Assembly (NCBI GenBank): GCA_001898255.1
Contig: MKTK01000038.1
Coordinates: 437,229-501,228, forward strand
Length of the DNA stretch: 64,000 nucleotides
Source: Chryseobacterium sp. 39-10
GTDB lineage: Bacteria; Bacteroidota; Bacteroidia; Flavobacteriales; Weeksellaceae
Direction of reading: 5' to 3'
Below the pieces are notes generated by a model. The model saw only the letters and a list, made by a program, of their open reading frames with translations, did no database searches and was not told the DNA's origin. This document shows, one piece after another, positions 39,625-48,937 of the stretch. Each line of letters opens with the position of its first letter. Position 1 is the first letter of the stretch. Both the position numbers and the translations under genes were made by a program.

Positions 39625-40788
39625 ATGAAAAAATCAGTTTTATTGCTGCTGATGTTCCTGCTTATTGTGGCATGTAAAAAAGACAAGGTAGATGCCACCA
39701 ATCCTAAGGCCTTCCAGTCGAGCATCAATGATATGGCATCTAGTTTAAATACGTTGCAGCAGGTCAAGTTCAATGAGGCACTGTACATCCTGAAAACCTT
39801 CGGTGTTGATGCAGATGGTGAAGAAAATGAGATACGCGCATTGGGAAAATTAATTAACGGGATGAAAGTGCCGGGAATTCTCGCATTGGCCGATCAGGTT
39901 GCCCAGCGAAACGGTATCGAATGGACAAGTACAGGGCCACCTTCTTTGGGTGAAATGAATATTTTTGGAAACGAAACCGCAAAAGAGTCTGATCCCAATG
40001 ATATCGCAGCAAAATCGCTGAATATTGGGGTGCAGCCCGTGGGCACATCGGATGTACTGGCAGCACAGGCATTAGCAATAATTCCGAGACTTGTGGATGG
40101 CAACGGAAGTAATGTTTCGTTTAGCGGTGCGGCATTAGAAACTATCATGGAAGTTTTTAGCGGAGGAAATAAAATTTTAACGGCTAAGAACCTTATGCAG
40201 GACAATAATTTTAAAGGATTTAATCTGAAGTTTTCATCACTTCCTGCACAAAAGGTGATCGACAATAAAATTGATATTACGGTTTCGGTGAAGACGACCA
40301 AAAACACGTTCAAAATGTCGAAAATAGGTGTTGATGTTAATCCCAAGGCACTTCTGTTGCCACAAACCGAATCAGATTTGAGTACAGAGAATGCGGAATC
40401 AACTTTGCCTGACGCCGCTGCTCCAGATAACGCAACCGACAACGTCACGCCCGCAGCAAACACCAAACCTGTGGCCGATCCGAAGACGAGCGTAACCAAG
40501 TTTCTGAACAGTTTAGGGTCGCAGAATTTTCGGTCTGCTTACGACGCTGCAGATAATCCTAACTGGGGTTCTTATGATACTTTTGCCAATCCGACCTCTG
40601 GGTTTGGCGGTGTAAAAAACATCAATGTAAAAAATGTTTCCACCAATAGTACCTCAGGAAGTGCGGCAACTGTAAATGCGACTTATGATGTTACTGATAA
40701 AGACGGAAAAACCACCGCTTTACATGTTACTTTCGGACTGAAAAACATTAACGGAGAATGGAAAATCTCAAGCTATAAAATCAATTAG
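39625..40788 (+). CDS. Hypothetical lipoprotein with NTF2/DUF4878-like C-terminus
   Basis: MKKSVLLLLMFLLIVACKKDK lipobox; C-terminal VTKFLNSLGSQNFRSAYDAADNPNWGSYDTF...GLKNINGEWKISSYKI. Confidence 0.6.
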   Translation: MKKSVLLLLMFLLIVACKKDKVDATNPKAFQSSINDMASSLNTLQQVKFNEALYILKTFGVDADGEENEIRALGKLINGMKVPGILALADQVAQRNGIEWTSTGPPSLGEMNIFGNETAKESDPNDIAAKSLNIGVQPVGTSDVLAAQALAIIPRLVDGNGSNVSFSGAALETIMEVFSGGNKILTAKNLMQDNNFKGFNLKFSSLPAQKVIDNKIDITVSVKTTKNTFKMSKIGVDVNPKALLLPQTESDLSTENAESTLPDAAAPDNATDNVTPAANTKPVADPKTSVTKFLNSLGSQNFRSAYDAADNPNWGSYDTFANPTSGFGGVKNINVKNVSTNSTSGSAATVNATYDVTDKDGKTTALHVTFGLKNINGEWKISSYKIN

Positions 40789-40789
40789 A

Positions 40790-41326
40790 ATGTCGAATCC
40801 ACAACTGACTCAAAAATTAGAACAAACCATACAAAATATTCCGGATTTTCCTAAACCAGGTATTCAGTTCAAAGATATTACGCCCATCTTTTTGGATCCG
40901 CAACTTTATGAAGAAGTTATTGCCGATATGGCCAACTTCAGCAGAGGCAAAATTGATGTGGTATGCGGAATCGAAAGCCGCGGATATTTATTTGGAATCG
41001 CCATTGCAGTGGCATTACAGGTTCCATTTATTTTGATTAGAAAGAAAGGCAAATTGCCGCCACCTTTCGTAGCTCAAGAATATGATCTGGAATATGGCTC
41101 GGCAGAAATCGAGATGAGAACCGGCCAACTAAAACCCGGCCAACGGGTGTTGATTCATGATGATTTACTGGCAACAGGAGGAACTACAGAAGCTGCGGCA
41201 AAGCTGGTAGAGAAGCAAGGTGGAGAAGTGGCGCAGTTTAGTTTTTTAATTGGCCTGAAAGACCTCCACGGAACCGATCGGCTTCAGCAATTCAATGCAG
41301 AAATTCATCAGGTGCTAGAATACTAA
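40790..41326 (+). CDS. apt: Adenine phosphoribosyltransferase
   Basis: IPDFPKPGIQFKDITPIFLDP, GIESRGYLFG, VLIHDDLLATGGTTEAA. Confidence 0.97.
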   Translation: MSNPQLTQKLEQTIQNIPDFPKPGIQFKDITPIFLDPQLYEEVIADMANFSRGKIDVVCGIESRGYLFGIAIAVALQVPFILIRKKGKLPPPFVAQEYDLEYGSAEIEMRTGQLKPGQRVLIHDDLLATGGTTEAAAKLVEKQGGEVAQFSFLIGLKDLHGTDRLQQFNAEIHQVLEY

Positions 41327-41379
41327 TAGTGCTTCACCTCTTTAAAACAATGAAGAGGACGGAATATTTGAACAATATT

Positions 41380-41409
41380 TTGTATATCGTTCAAAAACAG
41401 TTAAATTTG
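41380..41409 (+). promoter_or_regulatory. Bacteroidota sigma-ABfr promoter
   Basis: TTG (41380-41382), 19-nt spacer, TAAATTTG (41402-41409). Confidence 0.7.
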
Positions 41410-41431
41410 CACTCAATTTTTTAAACCGATT

Positions 41432-42142
41432 ATGGCAAAATTCAATAGAAAACCCAATAGAAAAGATTTGGAAGGAAAGGAAACGGTAGAAGTTTTCAAA
41501 GATCTTGATAAAACAGCTTTTGATACCGAACAGTTTTTGGAAAAACATTCTAAAACACTCATCACTGTTTTCTCAGTATTGGTATTGGCGGTTTTAGGAT
41601 ATTTTGCGTTCCAGCAGTTCTATTTGGCTCCAAGGAATGAAGAAGCAACAATGAGTTATCTGGCTGCACAGAAAAACCTGGCAGACGGAAAAGAAGACTT
41701 AGCTTTGGGAGGAAAATCTGCAGCGAACCCTGGATATTTAGGAACTTATAACGATTTCTCCGGAACTAAAGTGGGGAAACTTTCTGCTTATAATGCAGGT
41801 CTTATTAAATTTAAAGAAGGAAAATTTCAGGAAGCATACGATTTGCTCGATAAATTCTCTTCAGACAACAAAACGTTGATGGCATTAAAGTATGGTGCAA
41901 TGGCAGATTGCCAGTCGAACCTGAACAAGAATGATGATGCACTTTCTTTATTGGATAAAGCATCAACAGCATCCGATGATCCTTACACATCTTACTACTT
42001 CACCAGAAAAGCGGGAATTGTTGCTTTGGCTCAGAAAAAGAATGCAGATGCAAAAAAATACTTTTCTACCATTGACGAAAAATATAAGGATTATGACAAT
42101 GGAATGTCGGATGCCTATATTGAAATGGTAAAATACTACTAA
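41432..42142 (+). CDS. Tetratricopeptide repeat membrane-anchored protein (YfgM-like)
   Basis: Cytoplasmic N-terminus, one TM (LITVFSVLVLAVLGYFAFQQF), TPR-like helices. Confidence 0.78.
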   Translation: MAKFNRKPNRKDLEGKETVEVFKDLDKTAFDTEQFLEKHSKTLITVFSVLVLAVLGYFAFQQFYLAPRNEEATMSYLAAQKNLADGKEDLALGGKSAANPGYLGTYNDFSGTKVGKLSAYNAGLIKFKEGKFQEAYDLLDKFSSDNKTLMALKYGAMADCQSNLNKNDDALSLLDKASTASDDPYTSYYFTRKAGIVALAQKKNADAKKYFSTIDEKYKDYDNGMSDAYIEMVKYY

Positions 42143-42212
42143 AAATAGGGTTAGCGTTTCCGTTATCAAGAGATGATCATGAGACGTTCTTAATTTTTTT
42201 AAAAACATAAAA

Positions 42213-42728
42213 ATGGCTACAGTAAATCTTTCAGATTACCAACCATTGCAAATTGATGATGCCGGTTCCTTCAGAATCGGTATTGTTGTTTCCGAATGGA
42301 ACGGTTTCATTACCCATCATCTTCGTGATGGTGCGTTAGAAATTTTAGATAAGGAAGGCGTGAAGCCCGAAAATATTCAACTCTTTAGTGTTCCAGGTGC
42401 TTTTGAGCTCAATTATGCTTCTATGCAACTGTGCAAGGAGAGAAAATATGATGCTGTAATTGCAATCGGCTGTGTTATACGTGGCGAAACTCCTCATTTC
42501 GATTATGTTTGCTCTGCTGTGGCACAAGGTATTAAAGACTGTAATATCCTTACCGACACGCCTACGATATTTTGTTTGCTAACAGACGATAATACCGATC
42601 AATCTATTGCCAGAAGCGGGGGAAATTTAGGAAACAAAGGAGTGGAAGCTGCAGCAACCGCACTTCAAATGATCGTTTTTAAAAGAGGACTTTCAGCCCA
42701 AAAAGGAAATATCGGTTTTGGGAAGTAA
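42213..42728 (+). CDS. ribH: 6,7-dimethyl-8-ribityllumazine synthase
   Basis: IGIVVSEWNGFITHHLRDGALEIL, VPGAFELNYASMQL, VIAIGCVIRGETPHFDYVCSAVAQGI. Confidence 0.97.
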   Translation: MATVNLSDYQPLQIDDAGSFRIGIVVSEWNGFITHHLRDGALEILDKEGVKPENIQLFSVPGAFELNYASMQLCKERKYDAVIAIGCVIRGETPHFDYVCSAVAQGIKDCNILTDTPTIFCLLTDDNTDQSIARSGGNLGNKGVEAAATALQMIVFKRGLSAQKGNIGFGK

Positions 42729-42878
42729 AACCCATTATTGTTTTTGGCGAAGCCAAATCTTACTATTTTAAATGATTTAGAAATTAGATTGATTTTTCAG
42801 GGGAAGACAAAATATTTTGTACATTTAGCCATCATTATTGATGGTAGAACGAAAGTATTATTCTTAAAATATTGACTT

Positions 42879-43733
42879 ATGAAATGGACAAACGATAGAA
42901 GCCAGAATGTAGAAGACAGACGTGGCAGTGGAGGCGGCGGTGGAATGCTGGTTGGTGGTGGATTGGGAACACTGATCATTGCAGCCATTATTTTCTTCCT
43001 TGGAGGCGACCCATCTGCAATTTTATCTTCAGGAATTTCGAGTGCACCACAAACGGAGCAACGAAATCTTACCTCGGATGAGCTTAAAGTAAGAGATTTT
43101 GTCGAAATGGTGACTCGGGAAACGGAGAAAACATGGAGTGAAATTTTTCAGGATAATGGAATGCAGTACCGCGCACCCAAAGTGGTGATGTTTGAAAGTA
43201 TAACACAGTCTGGCTGTGGAACGGCTCAAGCGGCCATGGGGCCGTTTTATTGCCCTGCAGACCAAACGGTCTATATGGACATGAGTTTTTTCAAAGAATT
43301 ACAGCAAAAATTTGGCGCGAAGGTAACGGAGTTCTCTATTGCCTATGTAATGGCTCACGAAATTGGGCACCATGTGCAAACACTTTTGGGCACCACCCAG
43401 AAGGTGGATCAGTTGAGGAATAGCGGAAGATATAGCGAGGCAGAGATGAACAGAGTTTCTGTAGCAACAGAGTTGCAGGCAGATTTTTATGCCGGCGTGT
43501 GGGCGAGACAAACCGACAATCGCGAACATATTTTGGAACCAGGCGACATCGAGTCAGCTATCTCTGCTGCGGAAGCAGTAGGCGACGATAACATTCAGCG
43601 GCGTTCTCAGGGTTATGTGAACCAGGAAGGTTTTACCCATGGCAGTTCAGCGCAACGGAAAGAATGGTTTATGAAGGGCTACAACACCGGCGACATCAGA
43701 CAGGGTGACACGTTCGATGCACTTTTAAAATAA
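42879..43733 (+). CDS. Neutral zinc metallopeptidase, YpfJ family
   Basis: MKWTNDRSQNVEDRRGSGGGGGMLVGGGLG, MAHEIGHHVQTLLGT, ATELQADFYAGVW. Confidence 0.95.
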   Translation: MKWTNDRSQNVEDRRGSGGGGGMLVGGGLGTLIIAAIIFFLGGDPSAILSSGISSAPQTEQRNLTSDELKVRDFVEMVTRETEKTWSEIFQDNGMQYRAPKVVMFESITQSGCGTAQAAMGPFYCPADQTVYMDMSFFKELQQKFGAKVTEFSIAYVMAHEIGHHVQTLLGTTQKVDQLRNSGRYSEAEMNRVSVATELQADFYAGVWARQTDNREHILEPGDIESAISAAEAVGDDNIQRRSQGYVNQEGFTHGSSAQRKEWFMKGYNTGDIRQGDTFDALLK

Positions 43734-43737
43734 AACA

Positions 43738-43760
43738 AACCCGGATCATTTCGGGTTTTT
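43738..43760 (+). terminator. Terminator after ypfJ-like gene
   Basis: AACCCG / CGGGTT stem plus T5. Confidence 0.65.
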
Positions 43761-43776
43761 ATAATATAAAAATGAA

Positions 43777-43800
43777 GAAGCCACGAATGAACGTGGCTTC
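43777..43800 (-). terminator. Stem-loop downstream of the small YtxH-like gene
   Basis: GAAGCCACG / CGTGGCTTC 9-bp stem; T-rich tail on the minus strand. Confidence 0.6.
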
Positions 43801-43831
43801 TTTCTAATTATTAAGAATGTGAAATTAAATC

Positions 43832-44074
43832 TTAATTCTGGTTCATTGATTCTTCAACCGAAGATTTAGCACTGTCCACTTTGTTTTGAACTTGTGATGC
43901 AACTTCGTTTGCTTTGTTTTTCAAATCATTTCCCCATTTGTTGACATTGTCTTTTGCAGTGTTAATTTTATCTTTTACTGCTTGTTGTTCTTCCGGCGTA
44001 GAATTTTTGTATTTCCACCAAGCTAAAGCGCCCAATCCTAATAAAGCCAGTAAGCCGTTTCTTTTTGTGCTCAT
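43832..44074 (-). CDS. Small YtxH/stress-type protein
   Basis: N-terminal short hydrophobic GLLALLGLGALAWWKYKN, then charged helix DKINTAKDNVNKWGNDLKNKANEVASQVQNKVDSAKSSVEES. Confidence 0.65.
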   Translation of the reverse strand: MSTKRNGLLALLGLGALAWWKYKNSTPEEQQAVKDKINTAKDNVNKWGNDLKNKANEVASQVQNKVDSAKSSVEESMNQN

Positions 44075-44125
44075 AATATTTAATTTAAGTTATTGTTATT
44101 GAGAGTTATTGTATACGTCAATGAT

Positions 44126-44141
44126 TGTAAAAACTGTGCCA
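44126..44141 (-). promoter_or_regulatory. Sigma54-like promoter upstream of the YtxH-like gene
   Basis: Minus strand TGGCACAGTTTTTACA against consensus TGGCACRNNNNTTGCW; one mismatch, but in the conserved -12 GC. Confidence 0.4.
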
Positions 44142-44257
44142 TTGCAGTTTGTCATCCCTTAAATTTTTGTTAAAATGCAGTTTCTTTGGTTACTATTGAT
44201 TTTTGAGCCATGTCAATGTACCTTTAATTGATCTCTCGTGGCAGGATTTTAAATGAA

Positions 44258-44282
44258 AATATCCGCCATGATGACGGATATT
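44258..44282 (-). terminator. Terminator downstream of pruA
   Basis: AATATCCG / CGGATATT stem with T-rich minus-strand tail. Confidence 0.6.
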
Positions 44283-44303
44283 AAGTAAGTGATAATTTAA
44301 CGA

Positions 44304-45929
44304 TTAACCCAGAAATGGATATTTATAATCCTTAGGCGAAACAAACGTTTCTTTGATGGATCTTACAGATACCCAACGCAGTAAATTCATCTTTGAGCCC
44401 GCTTTGTCATTGGTTCCAGACGCTCTTGCGCCACCAAAAGGTTGTTGGCCAACAACTGCACCGGTTGGTTTATCGTTGATGTAAAAATTCCCTGAAGCAT
44501 TTTCCAAAGCTTTGTAGGCCTCGTCAATGGCATATCGGTCCTGAGCAAAAACAGAGCCGGTTAAAGAATAAGGAGAGGTTTGATCAACGATTTTCAACGT
44601 TTCTGACCAGTTTTTATCCTCGTACACGTACACGGAAAGAATGGGTCCGAAGATTTCTTCACACATCGATTCGTAATAGGGATCGGTAGCTTCGATGACA
44701 GTTGGTTCCACAAACCATCCTTTTTTGTCGTCGCATTTGCCACCAAGGATTACTTTGGCATCTTTTGCTTTCTTGGCGCGGTCGATATAGCCCTTGCATT
44801 TTTCGAACGAGTTTTTGTCAATCACAGCATTCACGAAATTAGAAGGGTCTTCAGGACTTCCCATTTTAATGGATTTCAGTTGAGACTCCATCACTTTCTT
44901 GACCTCTTTCCAAAGAGACTTGGGAATATAAGCTCGTGAAGCCGCAGAGCATTTTTGCCCCTGATATTCAAAAGCACCCCGAACCAAAGCGGTTGCTACT
45001 GCCTCCACATCAGCGGAAGAGTGAACCATTACAAAATCTTTACCACCGGTTTCTCCCACAATTCTGGGGTAGGTTTTATAGCGGTGAATATTGTCGCCCA
45101 TCATTTTCCACATTCCCTGAAAAACCTGAGTAGAGCCCGTAAAGTGGAGCGCTGCAAAATCGGGATGAGCAAGAACTTTTTCAGCGGTATCTTTTCCGTC
45201 AGTAAAAATCATGTTGATGACACCATCGGGTAGACCAGCTTCCATGAAAATATCCATAATTACTTTTGCAGAAAGAATCTGTTTGTCGGAAGGTTTCCAC
45301 ACCACCACATTTCCCATCATCGCCATACACGACGGTAAATTGCCGGAGATCGCCGTAAAATTGAAAGGCGTCACCGCAAAACAGAATCCTTCCAGAGGTC
45401 GATATTCTGCCCTGTTCCAAATCCCATGATCAGAAATCGGCTGTTCACTATACATTTCGGTCATAAACTCTACATTAAACCGTAGAAAATCGATCAGTTC
45501 GCATGCGGAGTCAATCTCTGCCTGATAAACATTTTTGCTTTGCCCAATCATGGTGGCAGCATTTAAACGGTCCCGATATGGCCCGGCGATTAAATCCGCC
45601 GCCTTCAAAAAAATAGAAGCACGTTGTTCCCATGCCAAGTTGCTCCATTGTGCTTTTGCTGCTAATGCGGCCTCAATGGCCTTATCAACATGCTCCATTG
45701 TTCCCTTGTGGTAAAAGCCGAAGGAATGTTGATGATCTTGCGGAGAATAAAGTGTTACCTGCTTTTTTGTCTTTACCTCATTTCCTCCGATGACCATTGG
45801 AATCTCAGTGTTTTCTTTCCACATTTTCTTGTAGGTAGAAATAAGCGATTTTACTTCCGTTGATCCTGGCTCATAAGTTCTGACGGGTTCGTTTATCGCG
45901 TACGGAACTTGTGAAATAGCTTTTGACAT
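44304..45929 (-). CDS. pruA: L-glutamate gamma-semialdehyde dehydrogenase
   Basis: FNFTAISGNLPSCMAMMGNVVVWKPSD, IVGETGGKDFVMVHSSAD, YQGQKCSAASRAYIP, QPFGGARASGTNDKAG. Confidence 0.96.
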   Translation of the reverse strand: MSKAISQVPYAINEPVRTYEPGSTEVKSLISTYKKMWKENTEIPMVIGGNEVKTKKQVTLYSPQDHQHSFGFYHKGTMEHVDKAIEAALAAKAQWSNLAWEQRASIFLKAADLIAGPYRDRLNAATMIGQSKNVYQAEIDSACELIDFLRFNVEFMTEMYSEQPISDHGIWNRAEYRPLEGFCFAVTPFNFTAISGNLPSCMAMMGNVVVWKPSDKQILSAKVIMDIFMEAGLPDGVINMIFTDGKDTAEKVLAHPDFAALHFTGSTQVFQGMWKMMGDNIHRYKTYPRIVGETGGKDFVMVHSSADVEAVATALVRGAFEYQGQKCSAASRAYIPKSLWKEVKKVMESQLKSIKMGSPEDPSNFVNAVIDKNSFEKCKGYIDRAKKAKDAKVILGGKCDDKKGWFVEPTVIEATDPYYESMCEEIFGPILSVYVYEDKNWSETLKIVDQTSPYSLTGSVFAQDRYAIDEAYKALENASGNFYINDKPTGAVVGQQPFGGARASGTNDKAGSKMNLLRWVSVRSIKETFVSPKDYKYPFLG

Positions 45930-46012
45930 ATTTTTAATTTTTATTATTTTTTTTGCGAATGTTACAAAGTTAAACGAAAAAATGGATGCTGCAAAACTAG
46001 CATGAGATGCGT

Positions 46013-46669
46013 TTAAACTCTATATTTTACCAATATTTTGTCGGTCACCGTTTTGCTAAAAGTTGCAGATTGATGACCGAATTTAACCGTCATCGAGTGG
46101 TCGTAGCTTTCAATGTCTAGTACTTCTATCCGCATTGCCAGTTCAAGTTTTTTCACATTAAGATAGTTGAGGAAATCATCATCTGAGCTCGTTACAGCAG
46201 TGAATACCACTGTGTCTCCTTTTGTACACTGACTAAGCTTTTGAAGATCCTGCGCTATAATATGTCCGTGTTTATCAGGAATAGGTTCTCCATGAGGATC
46301 AAATTTAGGATGATTAAGGATCTCGTCCATTTTATCGAAAAAAAGTTCGGAATGCACATGTTCCAGCTGCTCGGCAATTTCATGAACATTTTCCCAACCA
46401 ATATTCATTTTCTCCACCAGAAACATTTCTGTTAATCGATGCTTGCGAACGATGAGTGCTGCTTCTTTTTTCCCGAGATCGGTAATCTTTAATGGCTTAT
46501 AGCTTTCGTAGATAATCCATTTTTTATCGGCAAACTTCTTCATCATGTTATTCACACTCGGCATTTTCACGTGGAGAAATTTACTCAGTTCATTGACGGT
46601 GACTGTGTTATCGTCGTTGGCGAGATGAAAAATCGCCTTTAGATAGTTTTCTTCTGTTAGGGAAATCAT
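46013..46669 (-). CDS. Metal-dependent transcriptional regulator, DtxR/MntR family
   Basis: SLTEENYLKAIFHLANDD...VNELSKFLHVKMPSVNNMMKKFADKKWIIYESYKPLKITDLGKKEAALIVRKHRLTEMFLVEKM, FeoA-like C-terminus. Confidence 0.94.
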   Translation of the reverse strand: MISLTEENYLKAIFHLANDDNTVTVNELSKFLHVKMPSVNNMMKKFADKKWIIYESYKPLKITDLGKKEAALIVRKHRLTEMFLVEKMNIGWENVHEIAEQLEHVHSELFFDKMDEILNHPKFDPHGEPIPDKHGHIIAQDLQKLSQCTKGDTVVFTAVTSSDDDFLNYLNVKKLELAMRIEVLDIESYDHSMTVKFGHQSATFSKTVTDKILVKYRV

Positions 46670-46690
46670 GATGTTAGATTATGATTATTG

Positions 46691-46718
46691 CAAATCTAAC
46701 AATTATTTATGACAACAA
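46691..46718 (-). promoter_or_regulatory. Promoter of the DtxR-family regulator
   Basis: Minus strand TTG, 17-nt spacer, TAGATTTG. Confidence 0.55.
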
Positions 46719-46890
46719 AAATGACCGCCTCATTGTGATGAAGCGGTCGGAGTAATTCATTAAAAATCATGCTGCCGGAAGGTTGATGAAAAAACTTTAG
46801 AAAAAAGGCAGATTCTCTTTAACGCAACTTAGCAGTTATTAGTTTTTGATCTTTTCATAGGACAAAAATGGTTTTTTTTCTCACAATGTC

Positions 46891-46933
46891 ATACCGTGAT
46901 TTAACGGTATTTTTATGCGTGAAATCACCTTTT
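46891..46933 (+). promoter_or_regulatory. Palindromic operator-like site ATACCGT-GATTTA-ACGGTAT plus CGTGAAATCACC upstream of the aldolase-like gene
   Basis: Perfect 7-bp arms (46891-46910) followed by CGTGAAATCACCTTTT (46918-46933), a 16-mer also present at 1530-1545. Confidence 0.5.
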
Positions 46934-46948
46934 TTTTAACTTTGTGCC

Positions 46949-47977
46949 ATGAAATACTCTTTTAGAAATGATTATTCCGAAGGCGCTCATCCACGAATTT
47001 TGGAAGCGTTGGTTCAGCATAATTTTGATCAGCAGAATGGATATGGTAACGATGATTACTGTAAGATGGCGGCCCAGCTCATTAAACAAAAATCAGGTTG
47101 TGCATAGGCAGAAGTCCATTTTGTATCGGGAGGAACGCAGGCGAATCTGGTCGTCATTTCTGCTCTTTTGCGACCGCATGAAAGTATAATTTCTGCTGAT
47201 ACAGGCCATATTTTCACCAATGAAACAGGAGCCATTGAAGCGACCGGACATAAAGTAAATAGCATCCAAACCCTTGATGGAAAACTTCGCCCGGAGCAGG
47301 TTCAGGAGGTGCTCAATGCACACCACAATGTGCCGCATCAGGTGAAACCTAAATTGGTCTATATTTCGAATTCTACCGAAGTAGGAACCATTTACAGCAA
47401 AAGTGAGTTACAGGAACTGAGTCGTTTTTGCCATGAGCAAGATCTTTTTCTTTTTATGGATGGAGCGAGACTGGGACATGCGTTGACGGCAGAAACCAAC
47501 GATATTTCTCTGGAAGATATTGCAGCGCTAACCGATGTTTTTTATCTGGGCGGAACAAAAAATGGTGCACTTATCGGCGAAGCCATTGTTATTACAAATA
47601 GGGAACTGCAACCGGAGTTCGGCTTTCATCTTAAACAGAAGGGAGCTATGCTTGCCAAAGGTCGACTTCTAGGCATTCAATTTCAGGAACTTCTTCGTGA
47701 TGATCTTTATTTTCAGCTGGCAAAACTTGCCAATTTGCAGGCCATGAAAATTAAGAGTGCATTTCAAAGAAAAGCTTTTCCATTTCTGACGGAAACGTTT
47801 ACCAACCAAATTTTCCCGGTACTTGAACATACTCAAATTGAAATACTAGCCAGTGACTTTGAGTTTTACAGCTGGAAAAATCTGTCACCACAGCAATCTG
47901 CAATTCGGCTCATCACATCTTGGGCCACCAGTGACGAGGCCGTGCATGCATTGATTGAGTGTGTCGAGAAATTGTAA
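46949..47977 (+). pseudogene. Threonine aldolase family (beta-eliminating lyase) gene interrupted by in-frame TAG
   Basis: MKYSFRNDYSEGAHPRILEALVQHNFDQQNGYGNDDYCKMAAQLIKQKSGCA*AEVHFVSGGTQANLVVISALLRPHESIISADTGHIF... TAG at 47105-47107 is in frame with both halves; PLP-Lys region YLGGTKNGALIGEAI intact. Confidence 0.85.
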
Positions 47978-47982
47978 CAAAA

Positions 47983-48005
47983 AAACCGCCCTGTTTAGGC
48001 GGTTT
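47983..48005 (+). terminator. Terminator after the aldolase-like gene
   Basis: AAACCGCC / GGCGGTTT stem. Confidence 0.65.
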
Positions 48006-48036
48006 CTGTTGTTTTATTAAATGCTTTTTAAAGTAT

Positions 48037-48843
48037 TTAATCTTCATATTTCATGACCACTTTCTGAGAAACACCGGTATTGCTGAAACCGCCATCATTA
48101 AAGAGGTTTTGCATGGTGACCTTTTTGGTGAGATCAGAGAACATGGCCACACAATAGTTTGCACAATCCATTGCATCGGCGTTTCCAAGTGGAGACATAT
48201 CTTCGGCATAGCCCATGAATCCAGAGAACCCTTTAACACCACTGCCTGCAGTTGTCATGGTTGGTGATTGTGAAATGGTATTAACCCGCACTTTTCTTTC
48301 GCCCCAATAATAGCCAAAAGTTCTTGCAATGCTTTCGAGGTAGGATTTGTTATCGGCCATATCATTGTAATCTGGGAAAGTTCTTTGTGCTGCAATATAA
48401 GTGAGCGCAAGAATTGAACCCCATTCGCTCATACAGTTTTTTTCCCAAGCCACGCGCATCACTTTATGAAAGGAAACTGCCGAAACGTCCCATCCTTTTT
48501 CTAGCCAGTCGTAGTTCAGCTCGGTATAATGTTTTCCTTTTCGAACATTCACCGACATTCCGATGGAGTGGAGGATGAAGTCGATCTTCCCGAATTTGGC
48601 AATAGCGGCATCGAAAAGTTTTTCAAGATCTTCGAGCGAAGTGGCATCGGCGCCTATTACGTCGGAACCGGTTTTTTCTGCAAGTGCATTCAATTCACCC
48701 ATTCTCATTGCAATTGGTGCATTAGAAAGGATAAATTCTGCCCCTTCTTCGTGGCATCTTTCGGCCACTTTCCATGCGATCGATTGCTCGTTTAGCGCAC
48801 CGAAAATGATTCCTTTTTTACCTTTTAATAATCCGTATGACAT
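48037..48843 (-). CDS. fabI: Enoyl-[acyl-carrier-protein] reductase (NADH)
   Basis: MSYGLLKGKKGIIFGALNEQSIAWKVAERCHEEGAEFILSNAP, ALTYIAAQRTFPDYNDMADNKSYLESIARTFGYYWGERKVRVNTISQSPTMTTAGSGVKGF. Start MSYGLLK. Confidence 0.95.
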   Translation of the reverse strand: MSYGLLKGKKGIIFGALNEQSIAWKVAERCHEEGAEFILSNAPIAMRMGELNALAEKTGSDVIGADATSLEDLEKLFDAAIAKFGKIDFILHSIGMSVNVRKGKHYTELNYDWLEKGWDVSAVSFHKVMRVAWEKNCMSEWGSILALTYIAAQRTFPDYNDMADNKSYLESIARTFGYYWGERKVRVNTISQSPTMTTAGSGVKGFSGFMGYAEDMSPLGNADAMDCANYCVAMFSDLTKKVTMQNLFNDGGFSNTGVSQKVVMKYED

Positions 48844-48893
48844 ATTTATTATTTTGAACAAAAGTAAGAAATATATTGTTTTTCGCATAAAAA

Positions 48894-48919
48894 AAGAAGC
48901 CAAATTGCTTTGGCTTCTT
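48894..48919 (-). terminator. Terminator downstream of the small stress-type gene
   Basis: AAGAAGCCAAA / TTTGGCTTCTT 11-bp stem, T-run on the minus strand. Confidence 0.75.
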
Positions 48920-48937
48920 CCCTATAGTGTGTTGTGA

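Noticed and set aside
39894-40499. 201-aa minus-strand ORF inside the 39625-40788 lipoprotein gene
   Set aside because: The plus-strand ORF has a convincing lipobox and continues to apt; the antisense product is low-complexity with no domain signal.
41327-41360. CCTCTT...AAGAGG hairpin after apt as terminator
   Set aside because: Only a 6-bp stem with an A-rich loop and no downstream T-tract.
47105-47107. Pyrrolysine or other recoding of the amber codon
   Set aside because: No pyl genes in the window, not expected in this lineage, and the position is not a known catalytic site; mutation or sequencing error is simpler.
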